Positions 5,822 to 12,804 of a stretch of DNA of 64,000 nucleotides are shown here, in pieces. The DNA comes from a virus. A model generated the notes under the pieces. It had not been told where the DNA came from, did no database searches, and saw nothing but the letters and a program-made list of their open reading frames with translations. The stretch is from positions 1 through 64,000 of the IMG/VR virus record IMGVR_UViG_3300044645_001738; one strand, written 5' to 3'. The position numbers were made by a program, and so were the translations under genes. The first letter of the stretch is position 1. Each line of letters begins with the position of its first letter.

Positions 5822-6121
5822 ATGGAACAATCACAGAAGTATCCAACGATTGATTGGACTAAGAACGAATACTACCAAGTGCAACGTGCATTGGAGATCC
5901 TCATGCAGGTCGTTGATCGTGAATCAAAACGTCACGAGATGAATCAACATCTCACACCCAGCATGCTCAGCATGTTGGAAGATGAGATCATCCCAATGCT
6001 TAGTAACGAACTTGACTGTGACGGTGGGCCAAGCGATGACGAAATCTGTGGTGAACCACCGATGACGGCAGACGAAATGCACACTGCTGCATGGCGTCAG
6101 CACCAGGAGCTTCACTCCTAA
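5822..6121 (+). CDS. Unknown acidic protein, 99 aa
   Basis: ATG 5822 in the typical CTCAACCATGG context; upstream in-frame codons cross the hairpin. It is helical with a Met-rich stretch (HLTPSMLSMLEDEIIPMLSN) and a Cys/Asp-rich part (LDCDGGPSDDEICGEP), which might bind a metal but has no known motif. It is followed by a strong leader hairpin of the next gene. Confidence 0.65.
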   Translation: MEQSQKYPTIDWTKNEYYQVQRALEILMQVVDRESKRHEMNQHLTPSMLSMLEDEIIPMLSNELDCDGGPSDDEICGEPPMTADEMHTAAWRQHQELHS

Positions 6122-6143
6122 CCAAACATTAAGAGAATCTGTA

Positions 6144-6176
6144 AGTCTACCTTGGACTAGCCATCCAGGGTAGACT
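6144..6176 (+). promoter_or_regulatory. 13-bp leader hairpin before the gene at 6213
   Basis: AGTCTACCTTGGA (6144-6156) pairs with TCCAGGGTAGACT (6164-6176) with one G-U pair, loop CTAGCCA. It is preceded by TGTAAGT, the motif of family C elements. The 3' arm begins 49 nt before ATG 6213. No T-run, so a leader structure rather than a terminator. Confidence 0.5.
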
Positions 6177-6212
6177 GACCCTGCTTAACTCATTCCGCAA
6201 AACACACATCAG

Positions 6213-6416
6213 ATGTCCGACAAACCACGCATTCCCGACGCACTTGACATGCAACGTCTGCATGTCATGCAGCTTGTTGCCAAGATGAAAGAAGCTGCTG
6301 ATAAACAAGGTGTTCAATTCATCGGGGGTTTCGTCACCCCCGATGGAGAGAAATTTGTAATGACCAATATGGATGAAGATGACCAGCGTATGCTCATGCC
6401 TGAGGAACTCAAGTGA
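6213..6416 (+). CDS. Unknown protein, 67 aa
   Basis: ATG 6213 (context CAGATGTCC). It is helical at the start (ALDMQRLHVMQLVAKMKEAAD), then GGFVTPDGEKFVMTNMDEDD and a Met/Glu end. It overlaps the next gene by 4 nt, which starts the GC-rich family cluster at 6413. Function unknown. Confidence 0.65.
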   Translation: MSDKPRIPDALDMQRLHVMQLVAKMKEAADKQGVQFIGGFVTPDGEKFVMTNMDEDDQRMLMPEELK

Positions 6417-6766
6417 CTAATCAACACCCAATCACCCCACCGCCCGAGCTGGTGACGAATTGGTTAAGACATCGCAAACTTCTGGACCCGCAACCGCTTG
6501 CCCACCATTACCTTGCTAGTCGCGCCGCCCAATGGGGCTCAGACCAGGAGCTGGAGGCGTGTATTGAGTGGGTATCCATTCAGTTGAACTGTACCTCCCA
6601 AGAGCATTTAGTTCCACATCTCCGCGCCGCCCGCCGCCCCAAGCCGCCGAGTCTGAAGGAGCAGGCATTCAAGGATCTAGATGAATTGCTCCGTATTGCG
6701 AGACAAGCTGGAGTTTTTAATCCACCTGATAACATCCGCCGCGCACTGGAGGCTTTGCCCGAATGA
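6413..6766 (+). CDS. Duplicated family 1 (ITPPPELV) protein, 117 aa
   Basis: First of three paralogues in the window (others at 7739 and 15401). Shared marks are ITPPPELV at the start, AAQWG.DQELEAC.EW in the middle, RRPKPPSLKEQA, and IRRALE at the end. As I recall, such proteins are frequent in Synechococcus/Cyanobium phages and metagenomic cyanophage contigs; no function is known. Codon use is much richer in GC (GCC, CGC, CCG) than the genes around, pointing to a different origin. It overlaps the next gene by 4 nt (ATGA). Confidence 0.75.
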   Translation: MTNQHPITPPPELVTNWLRHRKLLDPQPLAHHYLASRAAQWGSDQELEACIEWVSIQLNCTSQEHLVPHLRAARRPKPPSLKEQAFKDLDELLRIARQAGVFNPPDNIRRALEALPE

Positions 6767-7155
6767 CTAAACCTTTAACGCACAACAGAGTTGACATCAA
6801 AGTTATTTTGGCTAACCCCTTACTACGGGAAGAGTTAATTGAGGGTGCTACAGATTTTATTTGCAAAGTTGAAGGTATTCGCCGCCGTAAAGAAGATTTG
6901 GAAATGACTAACCTTTCTTCCGCCGCACAGGCGGTGCTGAGTGCCGCTAATGCTTCCGCAACTAATGCGTGGTCTGACGCCACTCACCAACGCTTTAGGT
7001 CTGGTGTAGCCGCCGCCCTGCAAGCTGCTGCTGATCAGGTGGTGCCGGAAACCACAACACCATGGAACTCCACTTTGACTCCAATGATTTCAGCAGGAGA
7101 AGTACGCGCTAAGTTCCTCGCCATCGCCGCCGAGCTGGAGGGTGGCAATGAATGA
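6763..7155 (+). CDS. Duplicated family 2 (LSPAAQAV) protein with N-terminal extension, 130 aa
   Basis: Residues 48-130 (from internal ATG 6904: MTNLSSAAQAVLSAANA) match the family 2 proteins at 12797 and 15765; the DNA of 6925-7035 is nearly identical to that of 15790-15900. The first 47 residues (VDIKVILANPLLREELIEGA) are absent from the paralogues and are AT-richer, so this is either a fusion of a small gene to family 2 or a case of two starts. The end IAAELEGG is family-typical. Function unknown. Confidence 0.7.
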   Translation: MTKPLTHNRVDIKVILANPLLREELIEGATDFICKVEGIRRRKEDLEMTNLSSAAQAVLSAANASATNAWSDATHQRFRSGVAAALQAAADQVVPETTTPWNSTLTPMISAGEVRAKFLAIAAELEGGNE

Positions 7156-7306
7156 CCTCGATGACACGCTCACCGCGATTGCCGCAGTAGCAACCCTTCT
7201 GATTATGTTTGCGGTTGCTTGGTGGTGGTTGCCGCAAAAGTGGCAAGCCTGCCAAAAGCTGTATGACAACCGTCCAGCCCAAGTATTCTGCTTTGGAGTT
7301 AAATGA
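7148..7306 (+). CDS. Small membrane protein, 52 aa
   Basis: ATG 7148, overlapping family 2 by 8 nt, stop overlapping the next start (ATGA). One transmembrane segment, residues about 8-28 (LTAIAAVATLLIMFAVAWWWL), then a basic helix and FCFGVK-type end. The 37-aa gene at 13546 occupies the same place between family members, so a small membrane protein seems to be part of the cassette. Confidence 0.65.
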   Translation: MNDLDDTLTAIAAVATLLIMFAVAWWWLPQKWQACQKLYDNRPAQVFCFGVK

Positions 7307-7746
7307 CTGACACTTTTCGTGCGCTGTGCGCTGAGCTGGCTGATTCCGTAGAGCTGTTGCTTGAAATGCGGAGCAATGATCGACCGATGCGGGTAACAGA
7401 GGATCGCCTTAACCGCGCCCGCGCCGCCCTGGAGGCCCAGCCCGAGCCGCAGGGGCCGAGTGAACTGGAACTAGAGGCCATTGAACTGAAGCTATGGGAC
7501 AAGCACCGAACCAAGGGATATATGGGAGAAGAGTTTATGTATGACAACGACTTCAGCGCTGCCTTGGATGAATACCGCGCTGCCCTGGCCCGATGGGGCC
7601 GCCCCGCCATCGAGCCCGAGCCGCCGAGCTTGAAGGAGCAGGCGCTGGAGGAGCTAACCGAAATCGACTGTCACTACATACCCCCTGGGGCGACCGAACG
7701 CATTGACATTATCCGCCGCGCACTGGAGGCCCTGCCAAATGACTAG
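7303..7746 (+). CDS. Duplicated family 3 (FRALCAEL) protein, 147 aa
   Basis: Starts MTDTFRALCAELADSVELL; the paralogue at 13056 starts MTDFRALCAELLSEI. Shared marks are ARAAL.AQPEPQGPS, ALARWGRPAIEP, and here also PPSLKEQAL and IRRALEALP, which belong to family 1, so domains are mixed between families. GC-rich codon use. It overlaps both neighbours by 4-8 nt, forming one transcript 6213-8291. Function unknown. Confidence 0.75.
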   Translation: MTDTFRALCAELADSVELLLEMRSNDRPMRVTEDRLNRARAALEAQPEPQGPSELELEAIELKLWDKHRTKGYMGEEFMYDNDFSAALDEYRAALARWGRPAIEPEPPSLKEQALEELTEIDCHYIPPGATERIDIIRRALEALPND

Positions 7747-8098
7747 CCCGATCACCCCGCCGCCGGAGCTAGTGCAGCAGTGGGTGGGCGGCGCCTTCCT
7801 ATCAGATGTGCACCACAACGAAGAAGATTTGGCGTACGAACAGTACATCGCTGAACGTGCCGCCCAATGGGGCGCCGACCAGGAACTGGAGGCGTGCTGT
7901 GAGTGGATTAAATCTGAACTCCGAGGACAACTTCGCCCCGCCCATCGAATCGCCATTGAACTCCGCGATGCCCGCCGCCCCAAGCCGCCGAGTCTGAAGG
8001 AGCAGGCGCTTGGCATCCTTGATGTGGCTCACCACGATGTTTTAGAAGATGACCAAATAGCAACTATCCGCCGCGCACTGGAGCAACTCGATGACTAA
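7739..8098 (+). CDS. Duplicated family 1 (ITPPPELV) protein, 119 aa
   Basis: Second family 1 member: MTSPITPPPELVQQW, then AAQWGADQELEACCEW, then RRPKPPSLKEQALG and IRRALEQLDD. It is closest to the 6413 copy; about 35 nt spanning RRPKPPSLKEQA are nearly identical in DNA. I start at ATG 7739 because the family always begins here. It overlaps the next gene by 8 nt. Function unknown. Confidence 0.75.
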   Translation: MTSPITPPPELVQQWVGGAFLSDVHHNEEDLAYEQYIAERAAQWGADQELEACCEWIKSELRGQLRPAHRIAIELRDARRPKPPSLKEQALGILDVAHHDVLEDDQIATIRRALEQLDD

Positions 8099-8291
8099 AA
8101 ACAAATCACCAATTAACTTTGACAAGACAATCGCTGGCTTTAACATAACTGAGCACGGCGTTAAGTCTTATACCAAGTCAATTAAACTTGGTCCGTTCCA
8201 GGTTACACTTAATGCTCGTGGCTCTGGTGTCAGAGGATCTATTAGTATCCCCGGCACAGGCTTGAGCAAACGTAACATCCAACTGTTCTAA
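8091..8291 (+). CDS. DUF4236-like small protein, 66 aa
   Basis: The core YTKSIKLGPFQVTLN and SISIPGTGLS match the conserved ends of the DUF4236 domain (KSIKLGPFR.NLS ... SIPGTGLSYR), a short domain of unknown function in bacteria and phages. The middle of the domain is shortened. Codon use is AT-richer than the preceding family genes, so it belongs to the phage backbone although it overlaps them by 8 nt. Confidence 0.65.
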   Translation: MTKNKSPINFDKTIAGFNITEHGVKSYTKSIKLGPFQVTLNARGSGVRGSISIPGTGLSKRNIQLF

Positions 8292-8294
8292 TAG

Positions 8295-8327
8295 CTGGGC
8301 ATCACCACTAGGGTGTGTAAGTCCCAG
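8295..8327 (+). promoter_or_regulatory. Leader element family C, copy 2
   Basis: Outer stem CTGGG (8295-8299)/CCCAG (8323-8327), inner stem CACC (8303-8306)/GGTG (8312-8315), and TGTAAGT (8316-8322) between. The 3' arm begins 29 nt before ATG 8352. Confidence 0.5.
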
Positions 8328-8351
8328 TACCCACCTCGCTCTCAACTCAAC

Positions 8352-8525
8352 ATGGATTCACTCACACTATTTGATCGCATCAATCTTGCAAAGTGTGCAC
8401 AGTTGCGTGCTGAAACCAACGTCCTTAACAACGACGTATTTATGGGAGAGTATTACACTGCACGCATGTGGACTAAGTACCGGTGTTACATCACCAAAAC
8501 TGTTTCATTCGTGGAGTCTGACTGA
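8352..8525 (+). CDS. Unknown small protein, 57 aa
   Basis: ATG 8352 in CTCAACATGG context, behind a family C element. Mostly helical (LFDRINLAKCAQLRAE) with a basic, aromatic end (RMWTKYRCYITKTVSF). The last base is the first base of the next start. No family recognised. Confidence 0.6.
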   Translation: MDSLTLFDRINLAKCAQLRAETNVLNNDVFMGEYYTARMWTKYRCYITKTVSFVESD

Positions 8526-8773
8526 TGTCTGTCCTTGCAATCGAATCAACCGTCATCGATGATGACTATGTCACAGTTGAAGCAATTGTTGATGACATGC
8601 GTTGCATTTATGCAGCGACTTACTCAAGCCCTGCTGAATACGCTCCGGCACTTTGCCGAGCTAGCTTCTTCTTGGGTGATGACACCATCCCTACTGATGA
8701 AGATGGCTTCTGCCGTTATCTTGACGCATGCCAGCTTGAGTGGGAACCCATTGATCTAGGTAACGACGAATGA
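8525..8773 (+). CDS. Unknown acidic protein, 82 aa
   Basis: Overlaps the preceding stop (TGATG). Acidic, with beta-like VIDDDYVTVEAIVDDMRC and a helix SPAEYAPALCRASFFL, ending in DLGNDE. Coupled to the next gene by ATGA overlap. Function unknown. Confidence 0.6.
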   Translation: MSVLAIESTVIDDDYVTVEAIVDDMRCIYAATYSSPAEYAPALCRASFFLGDDTIPTDEDGFCRYLDACQLEWEPIDLGNDE

Positions 8774-8943
8774 TTGGATTCTCCATCGAATTTAAACGCT
8801 GGTACATCACAGTGCGTGGTCCCATGGGCAGGGTATATCTCTGCACTGGGTTTGCCAAACGCCTGCCAGTGTTTGTGTCACCGCAACAATCAATTGCATT
8901 TGATGACGACATCACTGATGATGAAGACTATGGTGTAAGGTAA
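8770..8943 (+). CDS. Unknown small protein, 57 aa
   Basis: ATG 8770 overlaps the previous TGA. Beta-rich start MIGFSIEFKRWYITVRGPMG, then basic, then an acidic end (DDDITDDEDYGVR). Its TAA (8941-8943) is directly followed by the family A hairpin. No family recognised. Confidence 0.6.
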   Translation: MIGFSIEFKRWYITVRGPMGRVYLCTGFAKRLPVFVSPQQSIAFDDDITDDEDYGVR

Positions 8944-8946
8944 CAC

Positions 8947-8974
8947 CACGTCCTGAGCATGACGTTAAACTGCT
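8947..8974 (+). promoter_or_regulatory. Leader hairpin family A, reference copy
   Basis: ACGTC (8948-8952), loop CTGAGCAT, GACGT (8961-8965), then TAAACTGCT. Positions 8941-8974 are identical to 9871-9904. GACGT begins 40 nt before ATG 9001. See the finding on family A. Confidence 0.65.
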
Positions 8975-9000
8975 CATCATTTTAATTCAATTGCACACAC

Positions 9001-9873
9001 ATGGACTTCAAAAGTATTAATGATGCTTTCGATATTGATAAAGTGAGGCACCGCGCTGCCATGCATTATCAAAAGTACAAGTCACCTTCAGGTTACCCAA
9101 ACTGGTTAAAGATACTTGACAAAGTTGATATAGCTCATAACGTAATTCATGAAGTCCAAAAGGAAATTGGTAGCTTTGGATTGACACGAGAGTTATCTCA
9201 AGAAGAGAATGCTGCCTTGGTTGTTACAGGCGCTATTGCATCATTGTCTCCACCCATTTGCGTACATGAAAACATAATAGAAGCGCTTGCAAATACAGAT
9301 GTTAAGCCAATGGAAACACCTGAATATGCATTGCCGTTCTTTATATTTCTTTTGCCAAAAGATTTCAAGTTTACAACTAAACTACCTGACTACCAAGGTT
9401 TTGATTTAAATTTTTATGTAGCATTTGCTGCATGTATTCCTGACTGTGTGAAAGTAACTTACATAAGTGAAACTACTGTTTGTTATGGTTCATACCAATG
9501 GACTGAAATCATTACAGAAAAAGATGGAGCCAAAGAAGAAGATTACATCCTGGAAAAGTTCATGAAAAATTTGATACTTATGTATATGTATGAGCCCAAG
9601 TATTTGACAGAGGAAACCATCAAGCTACCCACAAAAGGCAAAGGCTTTGGTTCTAGTGAAAAAGATAAGCCATTCCAAATGCGTTGGCTAGGTAAAAACT
9701 ATAAGCAAGTACGACAAACAGTTGTATGCAAAGACAATATTGTTGATCCAGATAACAAACGATCTGTCCGAGCACATTGGCGTCGTGGACATTGGCACAC
9801 AGTATGCCATGGTCCCAAACACAAACAACGCAAGCAACAGTGGTTTAAACCTGTGTTTGTTAATCAGGATTAA
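9001..9873 (+). CDS. Protein with AcrVA2-type C-terminal HWRRGHW motif, 290 aa
   Basis: The N-terminal 250 residues form a globular part with mixed helices and strands that I do not recognise. Residues about 254-265 (RSVRAHWRRGHW) and the following HGP..K.RK.QWF.P..VN match the C-terminal signature shared by AcrVA2-like proteins and many mobile-element proteins of unknown role (HWRRGHWR..HGP......WI.P). AcrVA2 is an anti-CRISPR known to act against Cas12a production. The match rests on this motif only, and the motif also occurs in proteins not tied to CRISPR. It sits alone between two identical family A leader hairpins. Confidence 0.6.
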   Translation: MDFKSINDAFDIDKVRHRAAMHYQKYKSPSGYPNWLKILDKVDIAHNVIHEVQKEIGSFGLTRELSQEENAALVVTGAIASLSPPICVHENIIEALANTDVKPMETPEYALPFFIFLLPKDFKFTTKLPDYQGFDLNFYVAFAACIPDCVKVTYISETTVCYGSYQWTEIITEKDGAKEEDYILEKFMKNLILMYMYEPKYLTEETIKLPTKGKGFGSSEKDKPFQMRWLGKNYKQVRQTVVCKDNIVDPDNKRSVRAHWRRGHWHTVCHGPKHKQRKQQWFKPVFVNQD

Positions 9874-9876
9874 CAC

Positions 9877-9904
9877 CACGTCCTGAGCATGACGTTAAAC
9901 TGCT
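9877..9904 (+). promoter_or_regulatory. Leader hairpin family A
   Basis: Identical to the copy at 8947, including the stop codon and spacer just before it. GACGT (9891-9895) begins 43 nt before ATG 9934. Confidence 0.65.
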
Positions 9905-9933
9905 TACATTACGAACTTAACTCTGAACTCACC

Positions 9934-11673
9934 ATGGAATTTCGTCTTCCGACCAACCTTCAGAACGAACTTATCCCTTACGATCCAACGCTCAAGAAGT
10001 TGGCACGTACTGAGAAGCAAGGCAAGGCAGGTACCAAGAAATCTAAATATCCACTTGGCAATCCACCACGGTTGATGCCATTGGATGTCGTAAGAGAATC
10101 ACTGCAGCAAGAAGCAATTGATGTTATCAATAGAGTAACTGCTTGTGATAGGCACCATGAATTCAAGTTGCCTGTCGGTAACATCCCCAACGTAGAGTAC
10201 GTTGTCCATGCAGTGATGTACCACTACGAAGGCGTATGGGTAGCAGCATGGCTGCCACCTAAAGGCAAGGAGAATGACTATGTATATGGTTACACTTACT
10301 GCTTTAAGGACACAGCCGCTACTCGTAAGATGCTGGATTGCCAGGTTAAAAATAACCTGGAAAAATACACCGTATCAGAAATTGGTCGTTCTGTTTATTA
10401 CTACAGAACTGAACTGGTTACCAAGCAAAACATCATTGATGGTAATGATCGTCCTTGCTGGATGTATAGCTACGTTGGTGGCTACGCCCAAAAATCTAAG
10501 AACATTGCATCAATGCTTGGACGCTTTAGGGATGCACTTAAGAAAACAATTCCAACCTGGTCAGACGGTCGCGGTATCTTTGATCGCATCAAAACTTCTC
10601 GTACCCTATACAGCTTGCTTAGTGAAGATCGTGATTTGGATAGTACCTATTGGATCAAATACAAAAAAGATTTTAAGCAGACTAAACAACAATGGTCTGC
10701 ATCAGTTGCGTCTTTGTTCCACCTAATTGATTACCATGTAAATGTCTCTCGCTATAATCCGTTTAGCGAATTTGTACGCGTTCGTCATATACTTGATAAA
10801 CCATTCTTCCGCAAGTGGATCCAAGATAAATGTAATGAGATCAATACAAAGTACCAAGATGAATCAGTAGACACTATGGCTACAATCCGCAGGCCTTGGT
10901 TGTTAATCAAAGAGTTTGTTAAGGGTATTCATTATGTCCATTCAATCTGGGGTGATGCAGTTCCATTGGATTACTACCAGTCAAACATTGATAACTTAAT
11001 GGGCGTTAAAACCTGGAGCCCTGTACCAACAATTGTTCTTCCATGGCTAACTGAACATATGCCAGTTGCTTCATTCTTTCAAATGCGTAGCAAATACTAC
11101 CTGGAACAGAAGGCTGCTCCACAACGTAGTTATGACTATGAAGAAAGGCTTGGTATGTCTCAGTACCGATTCCGTGAATGGGAAGATACATGCAGCATGC
11201 TTAATCAAATCCTCAATAATGACAAAACAATTGATCCGCCAAAGCGTTGGCGTATCACTGAACTCCATGACCATGTGCAAGCAGAAGCATGGAAGATCCA
11301 GAATCCCAATCACAAACTTCCACAAGATCTATTCCCTGCACCAATCAAGGTGCAGCACGCTGATCAGAACTGGTCATTCTTCCAGCCATTTGACACTCAT
11401 CAATTGGCACAGTGGGGCCAAGCCGTACGTAACTGCGTAGGTAATGCCAGCAGTTATGCCGAAGGTGTACGCAAGAAACAACACTTTATTGTGTTGTGTA
11501 TGGTCGATGGTGCACCACGCTTTACCATCCAACTTGAAGTCAACATGGGACTCATGAGTGTCAAACAGATTGTTGGAATGCACAACTCCAGGCTGACGGA
11601 GGCAGACCGTGATCTGTACTCAGCAGCTTTCCGTCAGGCCTTGCAATCCCGCGAGGAACAGCTTAAGATCTGA
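9934..11673 (+). CDS. PcfJ-like protein, 579 aa
   Basis: ATG 9934 (CTCACCATGG context). The last about 100 residues contain LAQWGQAVRNCVGNASSYAEG, then HFIVLCMVDGAPRFTIQLEV and KQIVGMHNSRL, the pattern of the PcfJ-like domain (G.aLhHCVg.Y...i.....i.....p..TiEv....i.Q..G..N). PcfJ proteins occur on plasmids and phages; the role is unclear. The 450 residues before it are helix-rich and basic, with no recognised domain. It ends at a strong terminator (11690) and is alone in its unit. Confidence 0.7.
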   Translation: MEFRLPTNLQNELIPYDPTLKKLARTEKQGKAGTKKSKYPLGNPPRLMPLDVVRESLQQEAIDVINRVTACDRHHEFKLPVGNIPNVEYVVHAVMYHYEGVWVAAWLPPKGKENDYVYGYTYCFKDTAATRKMLDCQVKNNLEKYTVSEIGRSVYYYRTELVTKQNIIDGNDRPCWMYSYVGGYAQKSKNIASMLGRFRDALKKTIPTWSDGRGIFDRIKTSRTLYSLLSEDRDLDSTYWIKYKKDFKQTKQQWSASVASLFHLIDYHVNVSRYNPFSEFVRVRHILDKPFFRKWIQDKCNEINTKYQDESVDTMATIRRPWLLIKEFVKGIHYVHSIWGDAVPLDYYQSNIDNLMGVKTWSPVPTIVLPWLTEHMPVASFFQMRSKYYLEQKAAPQRSYDYEERLGMSQYRFREWEDTCSMLNQILNNDKTIDPPKRWRITELHDHVQAEAWKIQNPNHKLPQDLFPAPIKVQHADQNWSFFQPFDTHQLAQWGQAVRNCVGNASSYAEGVRKKQHFIVLCMVDGAPRFTIQLEVNMGLMSVKQIVGMHNSRLTEADRDLYSAAFRQALQSREEQLKI

Positions 11674-11689
11674 TTGCTGAAGCCACAGC

Positions 11690-11726
11690 AGGGCCATCGT
11701 ATTCTCGTTATAGGTGGCCCTTTCTC
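11690..11726 (+). terminator. Intrinsic terminator
   Basis: AGGGCCATC (11690-11698) pairs with GGTGGCCCT (11713-11721), one G-U pair, then TTCTCT. It follows the PcfJ-like gene and just precedes the next start. Confidence 0.6.
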
Positions 11727-11728
11727 TA

Positions 11729-11956
11729 ATGCCTGATTACACTGACGATCAACTACTTGCCATGGCAATGGCAAACCTTGGTGAATACATCCATGACAAC
11801 TCACCACATTACATTCTGATTGAAGAAGATCCTCGCAATGAGGATGACTACGACACGTGGAGTTATGGTACTGAGCCATTACCACGTGATCACACTTGGC
11901 AGCACACATCAGTTGATGTGAGTGTAAGTCCAAGTGATGGGGACATGGCGGAATAG
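11729..11956 (+). CDS. Unknown acidic protein overlapping the tRNA gene, 75 aa
   Basis: ATG 11729 (a GTG at 11714 inside the terminator arm is less likely). Acidic, helical start (MPDYTDDQLLAMAMANLGEYI), then EEDPRNEDDYDTW. The last 18 nt lie inside the tRNA-Leu gene, and the preceding 45 nt form a family C RNA element, so the C-terminal coding part is constrained by RNA structure. Real protein likely, exact end less sure. Confidence 0.5.
   Translation: MPDYTDDQLLAMAMANLGEYIHDNSPHYILIEEDPRNEDDYDTWSYGTEPLPRDHTWQHTSVDVSVSPSDGDMAE
11893..11936 (+). promoter_or_regulatory. Element family C, copy 3, just before tRNA-Leu
   Basis: Outer stem CACTTGG (11893-11899)/CCAAGTG (11930-11936), inner stem CACATCA (11905-11911)/TGATGTG (11914-11920), then TGTAAGT (11923-11929). 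The best-paired copy of the family. It ends 2 nt before the tRNA 5' end. Confidence 0.55.
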
Positions 11957-12024
11957 GTAGACGCAACGGACTTAAAATCCGTAGGCCATTGGCTGTGAGA
12001 GTTCAAGTCTCTCTGTCCCTACCA
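11939..12024 (+). tRNA. trnL(UAA): tRNA-Leu (anticodon UAA)
   Basis: Acceptor GGGGACA/TGTCCCT (one G-U), anticodon stem ACGGA/TCCGT around CTTAAAA (anticodon TAA), a long variable arm as in leucine tRNAs, T-arm GAGAG-TTCAAGT-CTCTC and an encoded CCA. The sequence strongly resembles cyanobacterial tRNA-Leu(UAA), but lacks the group I intron that many cyanobacteria carry in this gene. It would support reading of UUA codons, common in this AT-richer phage compared with a GC-rich host. Confidence 0.93.
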
Positions 12025-12046
12025 ACAAACACACCAGCTCAACACC

Positions 12047-12409
12047 ATGTCAATCTTTGCTTGCTTTAAGTACATCATCCCTGAGTTTCATGCATTCAGT
12101 GATGACGACAATCGTTACAACCTTGGTGCAACATGGACTGCACAAGATGGACTCAAGGATTATCACAACCTTGAACTAAGGTATGTCCATAACTCAGAGC
12201 GGCTTGCGCTCCAGGGGGATCCACAGCCTGATGGATCATGGCGTTACGTGGAAGCCAATGGCTCTGTTCATACCATATCACCTGAACGTGCCAAGCATTT
12301 CATGGAGCAGACTCATCAGCATGCCACGATCATGTGTGCCATGCTCGACAAGCTTAAAGAGTCAGGGGTTATGAACGAACCACTGGACACCCAAGCCAGC
12401 CCAGCTTAA
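12047..12409 (+). CDS. Unknown protein, 120 aa
   Basis: ATG 12047 (CAACACCATG context), 22 nt after the tRNA, so probably co-transcribed with it. Globular, with many aromatic and His residues (YIIPEFHAFSDDDNRYNLG, WRYVEANGSVHTISPERA) and a helical C-terminal part (HATIMCAMLDKLKESG). Ends before a clear terminator. No family recognised. Confidence 0.65.
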   Translation: MSIFACFKYIIPEFHAFSDDDNRYNLGATWTAQDGLKDYHNLELRYVHNSERLALQGDPQPDGSWRYVEANGSVHTISPERAKHFMEQTHQHATIMCAMLDKLKESGVMNEPLDTQASPA

Positions 12410-12427
12410 ACTCAGTACCTACTCACT

Positions 12428-12458
12428 ACCCTCCGTTACTAACAGCGGAGGGTTTACT
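12428..12458 (+). terminator. Intrinsic terminator
   Basis: ACCCTCCG (12428-12435) pairs with CGGAGGGT (12446-12453), then TTACTC. It ends the tRNA/120-aa unit 7 nt before the next ATG. Confidence 0.6.
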
Positions 12459-12459
12459 C

Positions 12460-12804
12460 ATGGACACACAACTTTCAAATGATTACATTGACCTTGACCT
12501 TGTTGACAAGGTGCTTGCATTAGTACCAGAGCAGGCATGGTCTTTAGTATTGACCGCTATTGTTAGCGGCATTGTTGATGAGATGCCATCGACTGTGCTC
12601 CAGGAATTGACTGGAGATGTAGAGGGGTTTGATCGTGCCGAAGAAATCTTAAATTCGTATTACAGTGGCATAGATCAACGTCATGCTTTAATCCAAGATG
12701 CATTCAAACTTATTGGCACAGAAAATACATTGCATCTTTTGGATGCAATGCAATTAAACAAGTATGTTGAATCTCTCGAACTTAACACTGAAACCAATGA
12801 CTGA
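12460..12804 (+). CDS. Unknown helical acidic protein, 114 aa
   Basis: ATG 12460. Almost entirely helical and acidic (DLDLVDKVLALVPEQAWSLVL, EEILNSYYSGIDQRHALIQD). Codon use is AT-rich like the backbone. It overlaps the GC-rich family 2 gene by 8 nt, marking the left edge of the second family cluster. Function unknown. Confidence 0.65.
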   Translation: MDTQLSNDYIDLDLVDKVLALVPEQAWSLVLTAIVSGIVDEMPSTVLQELTGDVEGFDRAEEILNSYYSGIDQRHALIQDAFKLIGTENTLHLLDAMQLNKYVESLELNTETND

